A stretch of 64,000 bases of DNA from Amanita rubescens (Eukaryota; Basidiomycota; Agaricomycetes; Agaricales; Amanitaceae): positions 434,001 through 498,000 of the forward strand of contig WION01000005.1 in NCBI GenBank assembly GCA_015039365.1. The letters run 5' to 3'. The notes below the pieces were generated by a model. That model did no database searches, had not been told where the DNA came from, and saw only the letters and a list, made by a program, of their open reading frames with translations. Shown here piece by piece: positions 35,251-50,008 of the stretch. Position numbers and translations under genes: made by a program. The first letter of the stretch is position 1; every line of letters begins with the position of its first letter.

Positions 35251-36976
35251 ATGGCCAAGGGTTTATTCAGCGGTCTCAAGGGCATGGATGCCTTTGGAAA
35301 GGTGCGCGACTTGCTGCGATTTGTGTCCGACCTCCGTTTCATGACCCATACAGACGACGGACGATGTTAAAGTTAAAACTCGGACGGGCGCCTTCTGTAA
35401 GGCCTTCTTTTTCCCTAGAGCTGGTCGTCGGTTCTGATCATATTACAGTGACCATCCTCTCTGCCGCTATTATACTTGCATTCACCACCATGGAGTTTTT
35501 CGACTACCGTCGAGTAAATACCGACACTTCCATCGTCGTGGACACCAGCAGAGGAGAAAAACTAACAGTCAGCCTTAACGTAACGTTCCCTAGGGTGCCG
35601 TGCTACCGTATGTCACTATCCCTGCATGACACCGATACACATTTGACGCGCGTGTGTGTGGCAGTTCTCAGTCTTGATATTGTGGACATTAGCGGCGAAC
35701 AACAAAGGGACATATCACACAACATCGTCAAGACGAGACTAGACGATCAAACTCGTCCAATACGGAACTCTGCCAGCGCTGAGCTTCGTAACGACATTGA
35801 TAAATTACATGAAACCAAAGACGCAGCCCATTGTGGTTCTTGCTACGGTGGAGTGGAACCTGAAAGTGGTTGTTGCAATACGTGCGACGAGGTACGACAA
35901 GCGTATGTGAACAGAGGTTGGAGCTTTTCGAATCCCGACGCTGTTGAGCAAGTACGTCTTTTATTAGCTCCCCCGAGTTAAAAAAGAAAGATCTCATGTC
36001 GCGTAGTGCGTGCGAGAGGGCTGGGCAGACAAGTTAAAGGAGCAGGCGAACGAGGGGTGCAACCTCGCAGGACGATTACGGGTCAACAAGGTCGTCGGAA
36101 ACATCAACTTTTCGCCGGGAAGGTCGTTCCGGGCAAGTCATGACCTAGTTCCTTACCTTCGGGATGATGGCATTCGACATGATTTCTCACATACCGTCCA
36201 TCACCTTGCTTTCGAAGGTATTACTTGACCCGCCATGTTCTGTTTATAGCATTTCTAATTACTATTTGTTACAGGTGACGATGACTACCATTTCCGGAAG
36301 GCTGAGGCTGGGAAGGCCATGAAAAATAAGCTAGGATTGATCAATCCTTTGGATGGGGCTACTGGTAGCGTACGTTGTGAATTGGGGAAGAGAACTGTGC
36401 GCTGACATGTTTGACTAGACGAAAACGGCGCAATACATGTTTCAGTACTTTTTGAAGGTTGTTTCCACACAATTCAGGACGCTCGATGGCAAAATTGTAC
36501 GTTGTGCTTATGTTGGAAACGTAGGCGTGACTGACCGTGCATCAGATTAATACGCACCAATACAGTGCCACACATTTCGAACGTGATCTATCGCAAGGAC
36601 AGACTGGGGAATCTGCCAGTGGCGCCCATATCCAGCATGGCGCTGCAGGTCTTCCTGGTTCGTTTTTATATACGTGTTTGCGGCGCAGCTACTGAACGAT
36701 GAACTTTAGGCGCTTTCTTCAACTTTGAAATATCACCTATACTCGTCGTCCATTCCGACATACGGCAGTCTTTTGCTCACTTTTTAACTTCGTACGCATT
36801 TTCCGCCTAGTTTAGATATGCTGAATCATTATTAATCATTCTTTTTCAGGACCTGTGCTATTGTTGGTGGTGTTCTAACTGTCGCATCGCTGATAGACAG
36901 TATTCTATTTGCTACTGGGCGTGCACTCAAGAAGTCAAGTGGGGGTGGGAATAGTTTCGGTACCAAGCTAATGTGA
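35251..36976 (+). CDS. ERV46: COPII vesicle cargo receptor Erv46 (ERGIC-3)
   Basis: Ten exons in phase: 35251..35301, 35354..35396, 35449..35607, 35665..35951, 36007..36217, 36275..36369, 36419..36496, 36546..36657, 36710..36791, 36850..36976, giving 414 residues. It starts MAKGLFSGLKGMDAFGK. An N-terminal membrane helix (LTILSAAIILAFTTMEFFDY) is followed by the luminal part with LLSLDIVDISGEQQRDISHN and a Cys-rich HCGSCYGG ... CCNTCDEVRQAY. Later come INFSPGRSF, FSHTVHHLAFEG, and the C-terminal helix region AIVGGVLTVASLIDSILFAT. Erv46 works with Erv41 to retrieve ER residents and move cargo between ER and Golgi. It lies just downstream of VPS45 on the same strand. Confidence 0.95.
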
Positions 36977-37144
36977 TCACCCGTTCACATCTCATATGTA
37001 GTACATAATTGCCCCAGATCCTGGTGTAATAATACAGGTGCACATCGATGCAAGGCGCGGTGCTTGCAACAAAAGCAACCAAGTTAATAATATATGATGA
37101 TAGTCCCGGGAAGTATGCAAATGAATCTAGTGTCGATAGCTTTT

Positions 37145-38428
37145 TCAGCTCTTCTTTGACGGTTTCTGCCGTGCCGAATTATTGAGTTTGCGCTTTTTAC
37201 TTGGTGGGGGGGTATTAGGCTGGAACGTGGCAGCCGGGGCGACGGGATGAGCGTCCTATACAGAGGATTAGCGTGTACCGCGGAGGATGCTGTCGCTACA
37301 CACCTTGCCCGAAAGTATGAGCTCGTCCTCGTCATCATCATCACTTGCAGGAAGATCTTTGAGGAATTGTGACTCTTCGTCATCCTCTAGGATCACGCGC
37401 CTGCTCTTCCTGCGGCCAGTGGCGACCTGCTTAGTTTCAGTCGGTTGAAAGGTGGGATCCCGTTCGTTGTCCCCACTAATAGATGGGCTTTCGAATTCCT
37501 CCTCGTCATCTTCTTCTGACTTGACGGTTACGATCGCCTGGACACGTCGCAAAAGCCTTGATACAGGTGGATCTGGCGGCGACTTGTTGTTGGGTGTCGT
37601 CTTTGATTGAATTTCTGATTTGCGAGCTTTGGTGGCATTTGTCGTTTTGGCAGCCGCTGGTTTTGATTTGTGGGCTGGAGCTGGTGATTCAATTCCGGTG
37701 GCTGGTGATTGAATGGTTGATTTTGATTTATCGTTGCTGTGCTTGCTCGCAGCGGAAAAATAACCTGAATTTCGTTTTGTCGATAGGGGCGTCTCGATAC
37801 CCGTGATCAAATGTGTAGATAGGAATTGGCTGGTTAGAGACTGTGACTGGCGTGTTGTTAACAGTGAGAGTGAGGTATAGGCATCGCGTACCTGAGAGGA
37901 CATGATTTCGTCGAGCTTAGTGGACAGAGAGCATCTCTCCTCTTCAACGCGAGTGAAATGGTCTTGCCAATTCCGAGCTTGTTCCTTCCAATGGTTAACT
38001 TCTCTTTGAAGCTGGGCAATGATGTCTGCTTGACTTTCGACCTGTTGTAGATGCTCAGGAAGCGTAGAATATTGGGGGGGAGGACATTGCTCACCGTAAG
38101 TTCTGCTTGCATGAGCTAAGATTCTGTCATTCATATACTGATTATGAGGGAGGAGCAGGTAACTCACGGAAGACTTGTATTTGAGAATGTCTCGGGCCTG
38201 TGTGTCAAGCTGGAGCTGAGACGCGTGAGATTGCTTTATTACATTGTCGCGTTCATTCTGCGCGTCGCGTGTATCTGTGGCTGCCTGAGTGAGTTGTTTC
38301 TCGAGGTCCTTAAGCTGGGCGAGAGATTGTGAGGAGAGTTGGAACTAGAAGAAGTTGATACGGACCGATTTGAGAGTAGACTTTGAGAAGGATGAGAAGG
38401 ACTCGGCTAGGATTGCAGGAGTGGACAT
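37145..38428 (-). CDS. Uncharacterised nuclear coiled-coil protein
   Basis: Exons that close in phase: 38168..38344, 38095..38115 (21 nt), 37892..38041, 37765..37846, 37304..37701, 37145..37255. With a first exon 38366..38428 (MSTPAILAESFSSFSKSTLK) the product is 333 residues. That join needs a 21-nt intron. The alternative is an ATG-only exon at 38470..38472 followed by a 125-nt intron. The N-terminal half is a predicted coiled coil (SSQSLAQLKDLEKQL, IIAQLQREVNHWKEQARNW). The second half is basic and acidic low complexity with GRRKSRR and a C-terminal SKKRKLN typical of a nuclear localisation signal. No named family is recognised. The shape recalls kinetochore or spindle proteins, but I see no diagnostic motif. 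Divergent from the RasGEF gene. Confidence 0.62.
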
Positions 38429-38748
38429 GCCAAGTGGCTGTTGGGTGATGTTTGAGGAAGGCGGGCTACCATTTCTGGAAAGCGTTGAGAAATAATTAAA
38501 TTTAAAAAAACTTTCAACAAAACGTGCAACGACGAAGGTCGAATGTAGTGTTCGAAACGCGTCTCTCTGGCATTGTATACTCTCTTGTAACTCTCTCTCT
38601 CTGTATTCTTTTTTCTTATTGTTCAACTTCTCCTTCCTCTTTTGTCTCGCGACTCCTCGATTCTCGTAATATTATCGTCACCGACCTGGTAACCATTCTC
38701 GCGTTGTCTCTCTCAGCGATATTCATACAATCTTTTTCTAGCTCTGTC

Positions 38749-41700
38749 ATGTATTCTTCAAAACTCAAGATCAATACCTCGTTATCAGACAAGGGCGGAC
38801 CAATTTCAGGGATACCTATCCGCAACACCCGTCCCTTACACCATCCTGTCAACGTGCCGCCCGACACAACCGTTTCCAGGGCTCGTATCAGATCAACTTC
38901 CAACGCGTCCACATCCTCCTCAATATCCGTCGCTACCCCTTTCACTTCATCAACAAACGGCTCTTCCTCATCCCTCAACCTTCACCTCACCCGTCCCCGT
39001 AATCTCTCCGACGCTCGCTCGCTCTCTTCTGCTAGTCCCGGAAGTCCGAGTTTCTCCTTCTCTTCGCCCAAAAACGAATATGTTCTTGCCATGCACGATT
39101 ATTCGCCTCACCAGCAAAGCGCAACCTGTCTTTCATTTCGTGCCGGTCAAGTCATCCACGTTCTGAATAAGGATCCTAGTGGCTGGTGGGACGGCGAACT
39201 TGAAGGAAGACGCGGTTGGTTTCCAAGCAATTATGTCAATCTGGAATCAGAATATTGGTCCGATGATAGCCCCAAGGAAACGAGGCGTGTACGTGACTCT
39301 CATTTATGCAACGTGCAGTCCATCTAATCAGTTGAAATCAAGGCGAGGCGACATGTAACGCTTGCTGGCGTCAGCGATAGAATCCAAACCGATTTCCCCA
39401 CCGCACGCGAAATGGAAGAGACTTCGGTAGATTCGTATTGTCCCTCGCTTATGGTTCAACTCATCAGCGTCTTTACCGTCATGCAAGATGCCGTGCACAG
39501 GCAAAAGGCAGCTCATTACCTACCAGCCGCTGCTCACATCGTGAAGCATGTCCGCAGCATTCTCACTGCTGTAGGGACCGTATACAAATGCGCCCCGGTC
39601 CTTCAGAAGCACCCGGCCCTGGCTCGAGAAAGGAAAGAACTGCTCAGAACTCTGACGCCCCTTATTGAAAGCGCGAAAATGGCCTCCGCCGCCCCGCCGA
39701 GTAAAGACCAGGACCTCGCAGTGGAGACCATGATGCGTTGCGCCATGGAGGTCATCAATCGGTCACGGCGGTTCCTCATTGTGGGCGTACATTGCGGCTT
39801 GGAAATTCCAGATTCCAAAACGGTGGACGATGATGCTGTCTGGTCTATCCAGTCTACCGAGGATGCCCGCAGTACTTCTAAGAGCCTCGGAGATTTTCGC
39901 AATGGTGATGAACTACAGACAGTGCCTCCCCTTCCAAAACAAGAAGAGATACATCACCTCAGCCACGAATACAAATCACGTCACAGGACACACAATTCGG
40001 TCAGCAGTACCTCGTCATCATCCATCTCATCGCGAGATACTGCACCTAGTCCATCCCATCCACCCTTTCCATGCGGCCCATCCACTTCCCGCCAAGTCTT
40101 GGATGCCTTCACCCACGTTCATGACGTTTTTCTTTCTACCAATGCCGCTTTCATTGGCCAGACCCACGCTTATTCCCAAGATGCACACGCCTCGAACAAA
40201 GTTCGGCTATGTGAGCTAGGAAACGAGATTACTGATCTCGCATGCAAACTTCTCGTTTTGGCGGATGCTATACTTCAGCATTCAGACATCGCGAAATATA
40301 AACTTGATTATTTGAGATCTTCTCAGCGGCACCTGTTCGATCTTGCAAATTCATTTGCGAAAACTGTCCGGTCGATTGCTAGCACAAATAAGCCTACTAT
40401 GGATGAAGATCAAGAAAGAGTTGTTATGCAGAAGACAGCTACGGAATCATGTAAAGCCGGAGCAGACTGTCTGACGGCTGCGAGGGTCTGTTTGGTAAAT
40501 CAAGACTCTAGTCCAAAACCCTTCGTTGTCAAGCCTATCAGATTGCACGAACAGATGCCGTTTCCGAATACGTCCGGTGACGGTATGGTGATGAATGGTA
40601 CCTGTGCGCACGACGAAGACCTTACGGTTCAAGCTCAGCGCCCGTCTCCCGTTTTTTCGCCAGAAGAGGCTTGCGCAGGACAGGAAGGACCAGAGCCGAT
40701 CGTCGTTCATGAGCTTGAAGTCGAACCTAATTTCCCTTCTCCCAATTCTCTTATTCGCACTGAGGATGGCACCTGGGAAGGTAGCTCCAGGAAACATTCT
40801 ATGGAGACTGACGCAACGATTGAGGGATCTTCATCGGACCAACCCGGAAATGTCCCCGAATTACCTGTAAATCCTCAGCTATGGCTCTTCTCGCACGATT
40901 ACGGACATAATGATGTTGCATATAATACCGAAGGACACCTCGTCGGCGCTACTTTGGGTGCTCTCGTCGAAAAAATGACTCCTCACGACAGCATCGTCGA
41001 TTCGGCCTTTTCCGCGGTGTTCTTCCTTACGTTCAGGTTATTTTCCACTCCAGTTGAACTTGTTGAAACGATTATCACGAGATACAATATAACGCCTCCC
41101 GAGGGTTTATCTCAAGAAGACCTGACCATATGGGAACAGAGAAAAGAGCTGCCAGTTCGCTTGCGTATATCCAATTTTATCAAGATGTGGGCTGAATTCT
41201 ATTGGCGACCTGGCGTTGATGATCCGGCCATCCCTTTGCTGGTATCCTTCCTGGGGAACACGTTGTCACTTGCATTCCCCGGGGCTGCTCAACGAATCCT
41301 CGAGTTACTCGATATTCGGCAGCGCTCAGATGCGATAGGTTCAGTGAGCGACCGTATACGTGATCCAGGAATGTCCGTGAATATCATGCCGGTCACAAAT
41401 GGAGAGATTCCAAGACCTATTATGACCAAGACGCTTATGGTTGCACTCAAAAAGAAAGAGTGGACTAGTATTTCCTTTATGGACTTTGACACCACAGAGT
41501 TGGCGAGACAGTTAACGATCATGGAATGTGACTTGTATTGCGCAATCCAGCCAGAGGAGATACTAGAAACGGGACAACAGGGTGCCAAGCATCTACTCAA
41601 TGTAAAGGCAGTGACTTCACTGAGTACCGCCACTACTGGCTGGGTTGCAGAGTGTATCCTCAGTGAGACAGATATAAAGAAACGGTCGCTCATTATCAAG

Positions 41701-42560
41701 TTCTTCATCAAGCTCGCCGATGTATGTATTTCACTGGTGCCCTCTACATACCACTGACAGATGCTGGCGCAGCGTTGCACGTCTCTGAATAATTACAGCA
41801 CCCCGCGGGCGATCCTAGCCGCATTAGATTCTTCTACCATAGCAAGGCTTCATCAGACATGGCTTGTCAGTCTTTCATCCACATATTTCGCTACGATCTG
41901 ACACCGCAATAGGGTGTACCCCACAAGCACAAATCTATACTCGAGTCGCTCCGGCGGCTGGCTGACCATGGTCGCAACTATAACGAGTATCGAAGCAGAC
42001 TGCGCAATACAGCTCCTCCAGCTGTACCATTCTTGGGTATGCTACCTCTTTTCCTTCCCGCTCGACACTAAACACACCGATCAAAGGACTCTACCTAACC
42101 GACGTGACCTTTTGCCGAGAGGGCAATCCGTCACATAGAGTGGCTCCAACGGATCCCAGCAAGTCGCTTCTGAACTTTAACAAATATCACAAACTTGCCA
42201 GGATCGTTCAAGGCATGCACTGATTATTTCTTGACATAACTATGCTAACTATTGAATGTCAGATATGCAACGGTTCCAAGTGTCATATAATCTCAAATCT
42301 GTTCCTGAGGTTCAAGAGTACTTGAACGTGTGCTTCGACAATGCGAGACAGCATGGTGACTTGAAAGACCTGTACAGGCGAAGGTCAGTGATTCCTCCTT
42401 CCGTGCCTTATAACGATGATGACGCTCTGCCAGCCTTCTCGTTGAACCTCGACAGTCGCAGTCTGACGCGCAGCAACCTCTCGGAGACGTACGACAACTC
42501 TTCAGCTGGGCAACCCGCTCCCAGTCACAATCACATCCACAACACGCAGCGGCATCATGA
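38749..42560 (+). CDS. SH3-domain Ras guanine nucleotide exchange factor (Cdc25 type)
   Basis: Seven exons in phase: 38749..39288, 39343..41721, 41773..41865, 41913..42036, 42087..42212, 42263..42383, 42434..42560, giving 1169 residues. A Ser-rich N-terminus leads to an SH3 domain at about residues 110-167 (YVLAMHDYSP, FRAGQVIHVLNKDPSGWWDG, GWFPSNYVNLE). A long helical middle follows. RasGEF_N lies at about 690-830 (HLVGATLGALVEKMTPHDSI). The catalytic RasGEF domain runs from about 870 to 1115 (FDTTELARQLTIMECDLY; PFLGLYLTDVTFCREGN). The C-terminus, ending RSLLVEPRQ ... DVRQLFSWATRS, appears only after the last intron. Cdc25-type proteins load Ras with GTP upstream of cAMP and mating or polarity pathways. 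The fifth intron starts with GC. Confidence 0.93.
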
Positions 42561-43037
42561 TTATGATTTCTTATTTGCTCTCTATATCGCACGATATCAC
42601 GGTTTCTTTGGGAATAGATATACCCGGAACGGGACGGTACTCAATTCACTTCATGTAACACATTGTAAACTTCACTAGGTTTGCCCTTCGTTATTTATTC
42701 CCTCATGTTATGTCTCCATTACATTTCGCGTTATCATGGCATTCTAACTATATCGTGTTGTTGTCGTCTATACCATGTATTACTTTTTTCACCTTTTAAT
42801 GCATCTAATCTGTGCGATGTGCATAGGTAGTGACATAGAAGCTCGGGTTATTTCTATTCTCCATTCTCAATTTGGGGTAAGTATTAGTTGTTACCCCTGG
42901 ACCCTACATTTGGAGTTGTCAAAGAATGGCAGATGATAGGATCAAAATTTCTTACAAAATCATACACGAAAGGTCTGCTTTGGGTAACACCAAAAAGTCG
43001 AGAACTCTCTAATACAATGGAGTAAACAGGAGAAGGA
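42561..43037. other. 3' intergenic region between RasGEF and F-box/WD40 genes
   Basis: About 480 bp between two convergent genes. T-rich, no supported gene. It probably holds both 3' UTRs. Confidence 0.4.
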
Positions 43038-44304
43038 TCATTGCCAGGTGCATGCACGCTCCAACTCTTCTTCAGGGCCCGAATATCCCAGAATGAGACG
43101 ACACTGTGGCGTGCAGTTACCGGCCGCTATGTGGCTTGAAAATCCACCGCCGCATGAGACCGAGTAAACAGATTCATCAGAAAAAGGGTCGTATAAACTC
43201 AATACTGGCTTGAGCGGAACACAACCGGACGATGATTGTCCCATGTCACTTGAGCGCAAGGGTGATCGAAGATCGAAGCACCTGATCAAACCATCAAACC
43301 AACCGGAGACAAGAATTTGTGGGCTTGACCCCCACGGAGAACATGTGGGAGCTTGTGTGATCCCATAAACGGCACTAGAAGCATTGGGTAGCTTCGATTT
43401 GGGCTGAAGGATAGCTGTTGGTTGTGTACGTAGGCCGTCTTCGGAGATGGCGTGAACTGTTAACGGCGTTGTAGAAGACGTGCCGAATGCGGCGTATGGA
43501 CATGGAGCGTCGAGGCATAAGTAGGATGCCCAGCCGCGGGTATTGAGCTCGATTGAACTGAGAGGCGTAAGGCCCCGATCGGTCAACGATAAAGTGGCAT
43601 GACCACTTGCCGTCAGAGACAGTAGACAGTTTCGGGACGATGAGAGAGATCGGACCAGGTCGGAGCATTGACCTACTGAATGATGGTCTATTGAGAAGGA
43701 GTTCATAGAAGGCTCTATAGTGGCTCGTTCCAGCGAGCCATCTTGATAACCAATGTACAGTGTATGGTCCAAATTATTATCGGCCGCAAATGTCATGGCG
43801 GTGATATCGCGGCGGGCGCGAGGGGAAAGTTTGCATTGACCCTCTCGAATAACCGGTGGAGATTCATGTTCTTGCCGAGATGTAGGGAATGTATAGGAAT
43901 AAATACTATCTCCCGCTGCGACGACGAGCCGTGAAGGGTTGATAGCCAGAACTGGCAACACCTTCTCGTTCCATGGGTTAGAGAGTGGCCGGGCAATAAA
44001 CTTTCGGCGGATCCACGCAATGTCGGTCCGCGCGTTGTAGTATGCAGAAGCTCTAGGGGAGGACAAGGCCCGCGCCTTCGTGAGGCTATAGGACGGACGG
44101 GGATTCGCCTGCAAGTAACCGGACCAGCCGTAATGATCTACCTTGCGTACCGCGATGATTCGAATGCACGCTTAAAGACTCGCATGCGTGACTTACAAAA
44201 TCACGAAAAAACCGAGAAGAACGGGCAAGGTTGGCAAGGTCTGGAACGGCTAGGAATGCTAGGATGGCGATGAGGACATCGATTGGCAGAGAGGTGACAG
44301 CCAT
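43038..44304 (-). CDS. F-box/WD40-repeat protein
   Basis: Two exons in phase: 44197..44304 and 43038..44141, giving 403 residues. The first exon, MAVTSLPIDVLIAILAFLAV then PDLANLARSSRFFRDF, is an F-box. The long second exon has WD40-like strands, for example VLPVLAINPSRLVVAAGDSI, ITAMTFAADNNLDHTLYIGY and ILVSGWFDGLIRCFDLRSP. It ends in CRLILGYSG. The protein would be an SCF ubiquitin-ligase adaptor with a beta-propeller for substrates. The repeats are degenerate, so blade number is uncertain. It diverges from GEM1 with 92 bp between start codons. Confidence 0.82.
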
Positions 44305-44396
44305 ACGCGCACGTATCACGTGCCGAACCGCGTCTCTCTGAGCCTGTCAAGGACGAGCCCCTGCGCCCGTTCCGTCCACCTCTCGTCCTTCCGCTA

Positions 44397-47027
<2,631 letters not shown>

Positions 47028-47133
47028 TAGAGATCCGAAATCCGACGTGTAAGATCCGAATCTGGCAGGACTCGTGCTTTAGAGACCCGGCAGCGTGCTA
47101 CTTTTAATCAACTTCTTCTTTCTTCCTTCAACC

Positions 47134-48771
47134 ATGGATGAGGACGTTGTGTTTGACTCAGCCCCAACTACTACTATGGACGATCGCAAAATGCTGTATG
47201 TTCATCACAGTTCCACTATGTGGTGCTCATCATGTCTCTCGTCAGTGATCTCGTCTTCGTTCAAGATTGCACAGGTAGCCAGGGCAGCTACATCACATCA
47301 GCAACCAAGAATATTGAGGAGATTTGCTCTAAGATCTTTGAATCAGGTAGACTGCAACATCCACAGGATCTACGTGTCGGTCTAGTTGCTTTCCGCGACC
47401 ACCCTCCTCAGGACCATACATATGTAGTAAAGAACTTCGGTTTCTCATCAGATATCAGCAAAGTACACAAAGACCTCTCCAGCCTATATGCATCGGGTGG
47501 TGGTGACGGACCCGAAGCAGTAACAGCAGCCCTTGCAGAAGCTCTCAACATGGATTGGAGACTCACTGCCAGCAAGATGGTTGTTCTCATAGCTGATGCG
47601 CCACCTCATGGCATTGGGGAATATGGCGATGGTAAGCGGCACATTGACGGGAGTTACACGCTGCCCCAATACCCTCGTGTTTACAGGCTTCGATGATGGT
47701 TCTCCCGACGGAAATGATCCTTTGCAAGTTGCCAGGATGTTGGCTCGCCGCGGCATTACACTCGTGAGTATCAGTCTATTAAAAAGTCACTTGCTTAACA
47801 GTCGTTGTTTGTTAGTTCTTTGTAGCCTGCGAACCAGCGCTGAGCGGCTATTCAGTAAGTCATGACACGTTTCATGCATGCAAGCTTGTCCTCATGTCAA
47901 TCAGTATGCTACTGATTTTTACCAAGCAATCACCACTATAACTTCAGGGTTGATGCTACCGTTAACAACGGCAGATCTACTTGCCCACGCTATTGTCGGC
48001 AGCGTGTTAGAGAACCTGGATATGGAACGACTTGTCCGTGAAGTCGGACACGCCGTAGCCCAACGGATATTGGGATACAATGAAAGCGTCGATGACGTGG
48101 CCCGGGAATTGCATGAAAAGCTCTTACTACGAAATGAGAGCACCAAAAAGGTTTTTATTGAGAGTATATATAGGGAGTCTGAGGAGGCCAAGCATAATGT
48201 GCAAGTGTTCCTTCAAGCACCCTCTCTGACAGAAGCTAGGCCATTGCTCAAACGGGTAAGCTGCAACTAAAATGATTCGAAACGTTCATCTAAGCTCCTT
48301 GTGCAGGTGCATGGCACGCGCTTTACGGATAAATATCTTCAAGCTCGGCAGTCATTTTCTCGCAGTTCCTATTCACCGTATATCCCAACGCGGCCAGTCG
48401 GCAGCCAAAACACCACCGTCATCTCCGAAAGCTGTTCCTCATTCACCGCCGAGGAGGGTAGTAACGGATTTTGCGGCGTTTGGAGCGCCGCCATCAGGCA
48501 GCGTCTTCAAAACTGCTGTCGCTTCGACGCCATTTTCTGTAGCGGGAGGCTCAGCTGCATTCGCGGGGATTAGAAGTGGTGGTTCACGGACAATGTTCGA
48601 TGACGAAGATGATGAGGATGAGGATGGGGTTCAAAAGGTCGAACTTAAAGAAGGATTTATCACTTTGGACCAGGTACGCCCTTCGTTTTCACGTTGTTCT
48701 TCATCATTCCTGATGTTTGGCAGGCGAGGAGAATTACGGTACAGAGCGCGTGGCGTAGCACTGCCGCGTAA
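47134..48771 (+). CDS. von Willebrand factor A domain protein
   Basis: Exons: 47134..47195, 47246..47631, 47687..47763, 47816..47854, 47905..48255, 48307..48364, then 48405..48673 or 48432..48673, and 48724..48771. The product is 429 or 420 residues. The VWA domain starts LDLVFVQDCTGSQGSYITSA and includes VGLVAFRDHPPQD, SGGGDGPEAVTAALAEAL and MVVLIADAPPHGIGEYGD. D-x-T-G-S is a slightly altered MIDAS (DxSxS). A second half with FFVACEPALSGYSYATDFYQ follows. The Ser/Pro-rich tail ends in an acidic block and ARRITVQSAWRSTAA. Similar fungal and amoebal proteins are sometimes joined to alpha-kinase domains; none is present here. Function unknown. Confidence 0.8.
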
Positions 48772-48939
48772 CTTCATGATGATATATGCACGTTCTATTC
48801 CCCATGTTGTCACTTGTACAGTATCACCACGGCTTTCATGAACTTTTGCGTCGTTTGCATGTATTGCAGTAGATCTCAATATTGTTGGTATTTTGATTGG
48901 CAATGAATATTGACTGCGAAAACTCCGCGATCTGTGTGT

Positions 48940-49969
48940 CTACTCCTTTCGTCTGCGCTTCTTTCGATGATATACCGGGTCCTCTGATTCGGGGATATCC
49001 TGCGGGGGAATAGGAGTAGAGTCAACATCCTCCTTTTTTCTGCGTTGCTCTCCACCATCCTTTTGACCTGTCGCACGACCACGCTTCTTCTTTTCGCGTC
49101 TTCGCCGCTGGCGTTCCTCAGCAGAGTCATTTTGTGCATCAGCAGTGTCCTCGACATTCGTTTTGTGTTTCCGTTTTGTCTCCTTTGTCCCATTACGACT
49201 TTTTGACTTTTCGTCCTTCCTTCGCGCCCGTTCTTCTGTCTCCTCTCTTTTTTCCTTCCTTTTCTTCCGACTTTCACTCTTCTCCGCGTCCCCCATGCGC
49301 TTCTTTGCTTTTTGAATCTCAACTTCCACATCCGGCTGCGGGCTCGACTCAGCGGGAACGTGTACCGGTAAGCCGTCAGGTGAACACTCTAGTTTCCCTT
49401 GATCCAAACTCGTGTCCGGACCTAACACGGGTCCCCGAAAAAATCTTGAATATAAATTCTGTTTGGCAGCTTCCCGCTTGGCGGTAACAAGCAAACTATA
49501 TGTTGGCCGGGATTGGACAGGCGTCGTTGTGCCTGATGTCTCCGTTAGATGGAATTGCGCCGGGTCTACGGTTGGATAGGATACCCGTAGATGTACGTGT
49601 CAAGGCAAGAGCAGCATGCGCCTCGTCCCCACCCTGATAACAGGAAAATGAGTAAAGTGGTACAGATGCAGATTATTTCGGCTTACATCGGACTCCTCAT
49701 CGCTGTTGTAAAATTTTAATTGAATAGACTTGGCTGCCGCAGAATAAAGGCTGTCATTTGGCGTAAATCAGTTTTGAGACGTCGGAAGATGAAGAGGAAA
49801 ACGCAACTGATCCCAGAAGGGGAAGGCCTCGTCGCGGTCTTTGCCTACACCAGGCTAAGGTGCGCTTTTGTGGGATGGCGAGCGGTCTTGATATTGCGCC
49901 CTCGCGCAGACCACTGCCTTTACCAGTCCAGCCTTGGGCGACCAGGTAAGAGTGCCCGTCAAGCGGCAT
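48940..49969 (-). CDS. G-patch domain protein with one apparent frameshift
   Basis: Exons 49808..49969, 49687..49750, 49570..49633 and 48940..49532 give about 293 residues once a single extra base near 49852 is ignored. The N-terminus, YLVAQGWTGKGSGLREGAIS RP, is a G-patch. It then reads IPQKRTLA in one frame and VGKDRDEAFPFWDH (across the first join) in another. Later parts are SAAAKSIQLKFYNSDEESD, RTSTGILSNR, SLLVTAKREAAKQNLYSRFF RGPVLGP and a Lys/Arg/Glu-rich C-terminus. This architecture resembles Pxr1/PinX1-like and other G-patch cofactors that activate DEAH helicases in rRNA processing; I do not assign one. The third intron is only 37 nt but has a CTAAC branch-like site. The gene starts 40 bp after the LIA1 stop, on the same strand. 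Confidence 0.72.
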
Positions 49970-50008
49970 CGCACTGTGCGAAGGTGTTGCCCAGAAAGGC
50001 AATTTATT

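Noticed and set aside
35136..35981. Single 281-codon frame over the ERV46 5' half
   Set aside because: It reads through three introns. The spliced reading gives the conserved N-terminus MAKGLFSGLKG and the correct helix.
37145..38428. Shugoshin or other kinetochore protein
   Set aside because: Has an N-terminal coiled coil and basic C-terminus, but lacks the diagnostic C-terminal basic motif. The shape alone is not enough.
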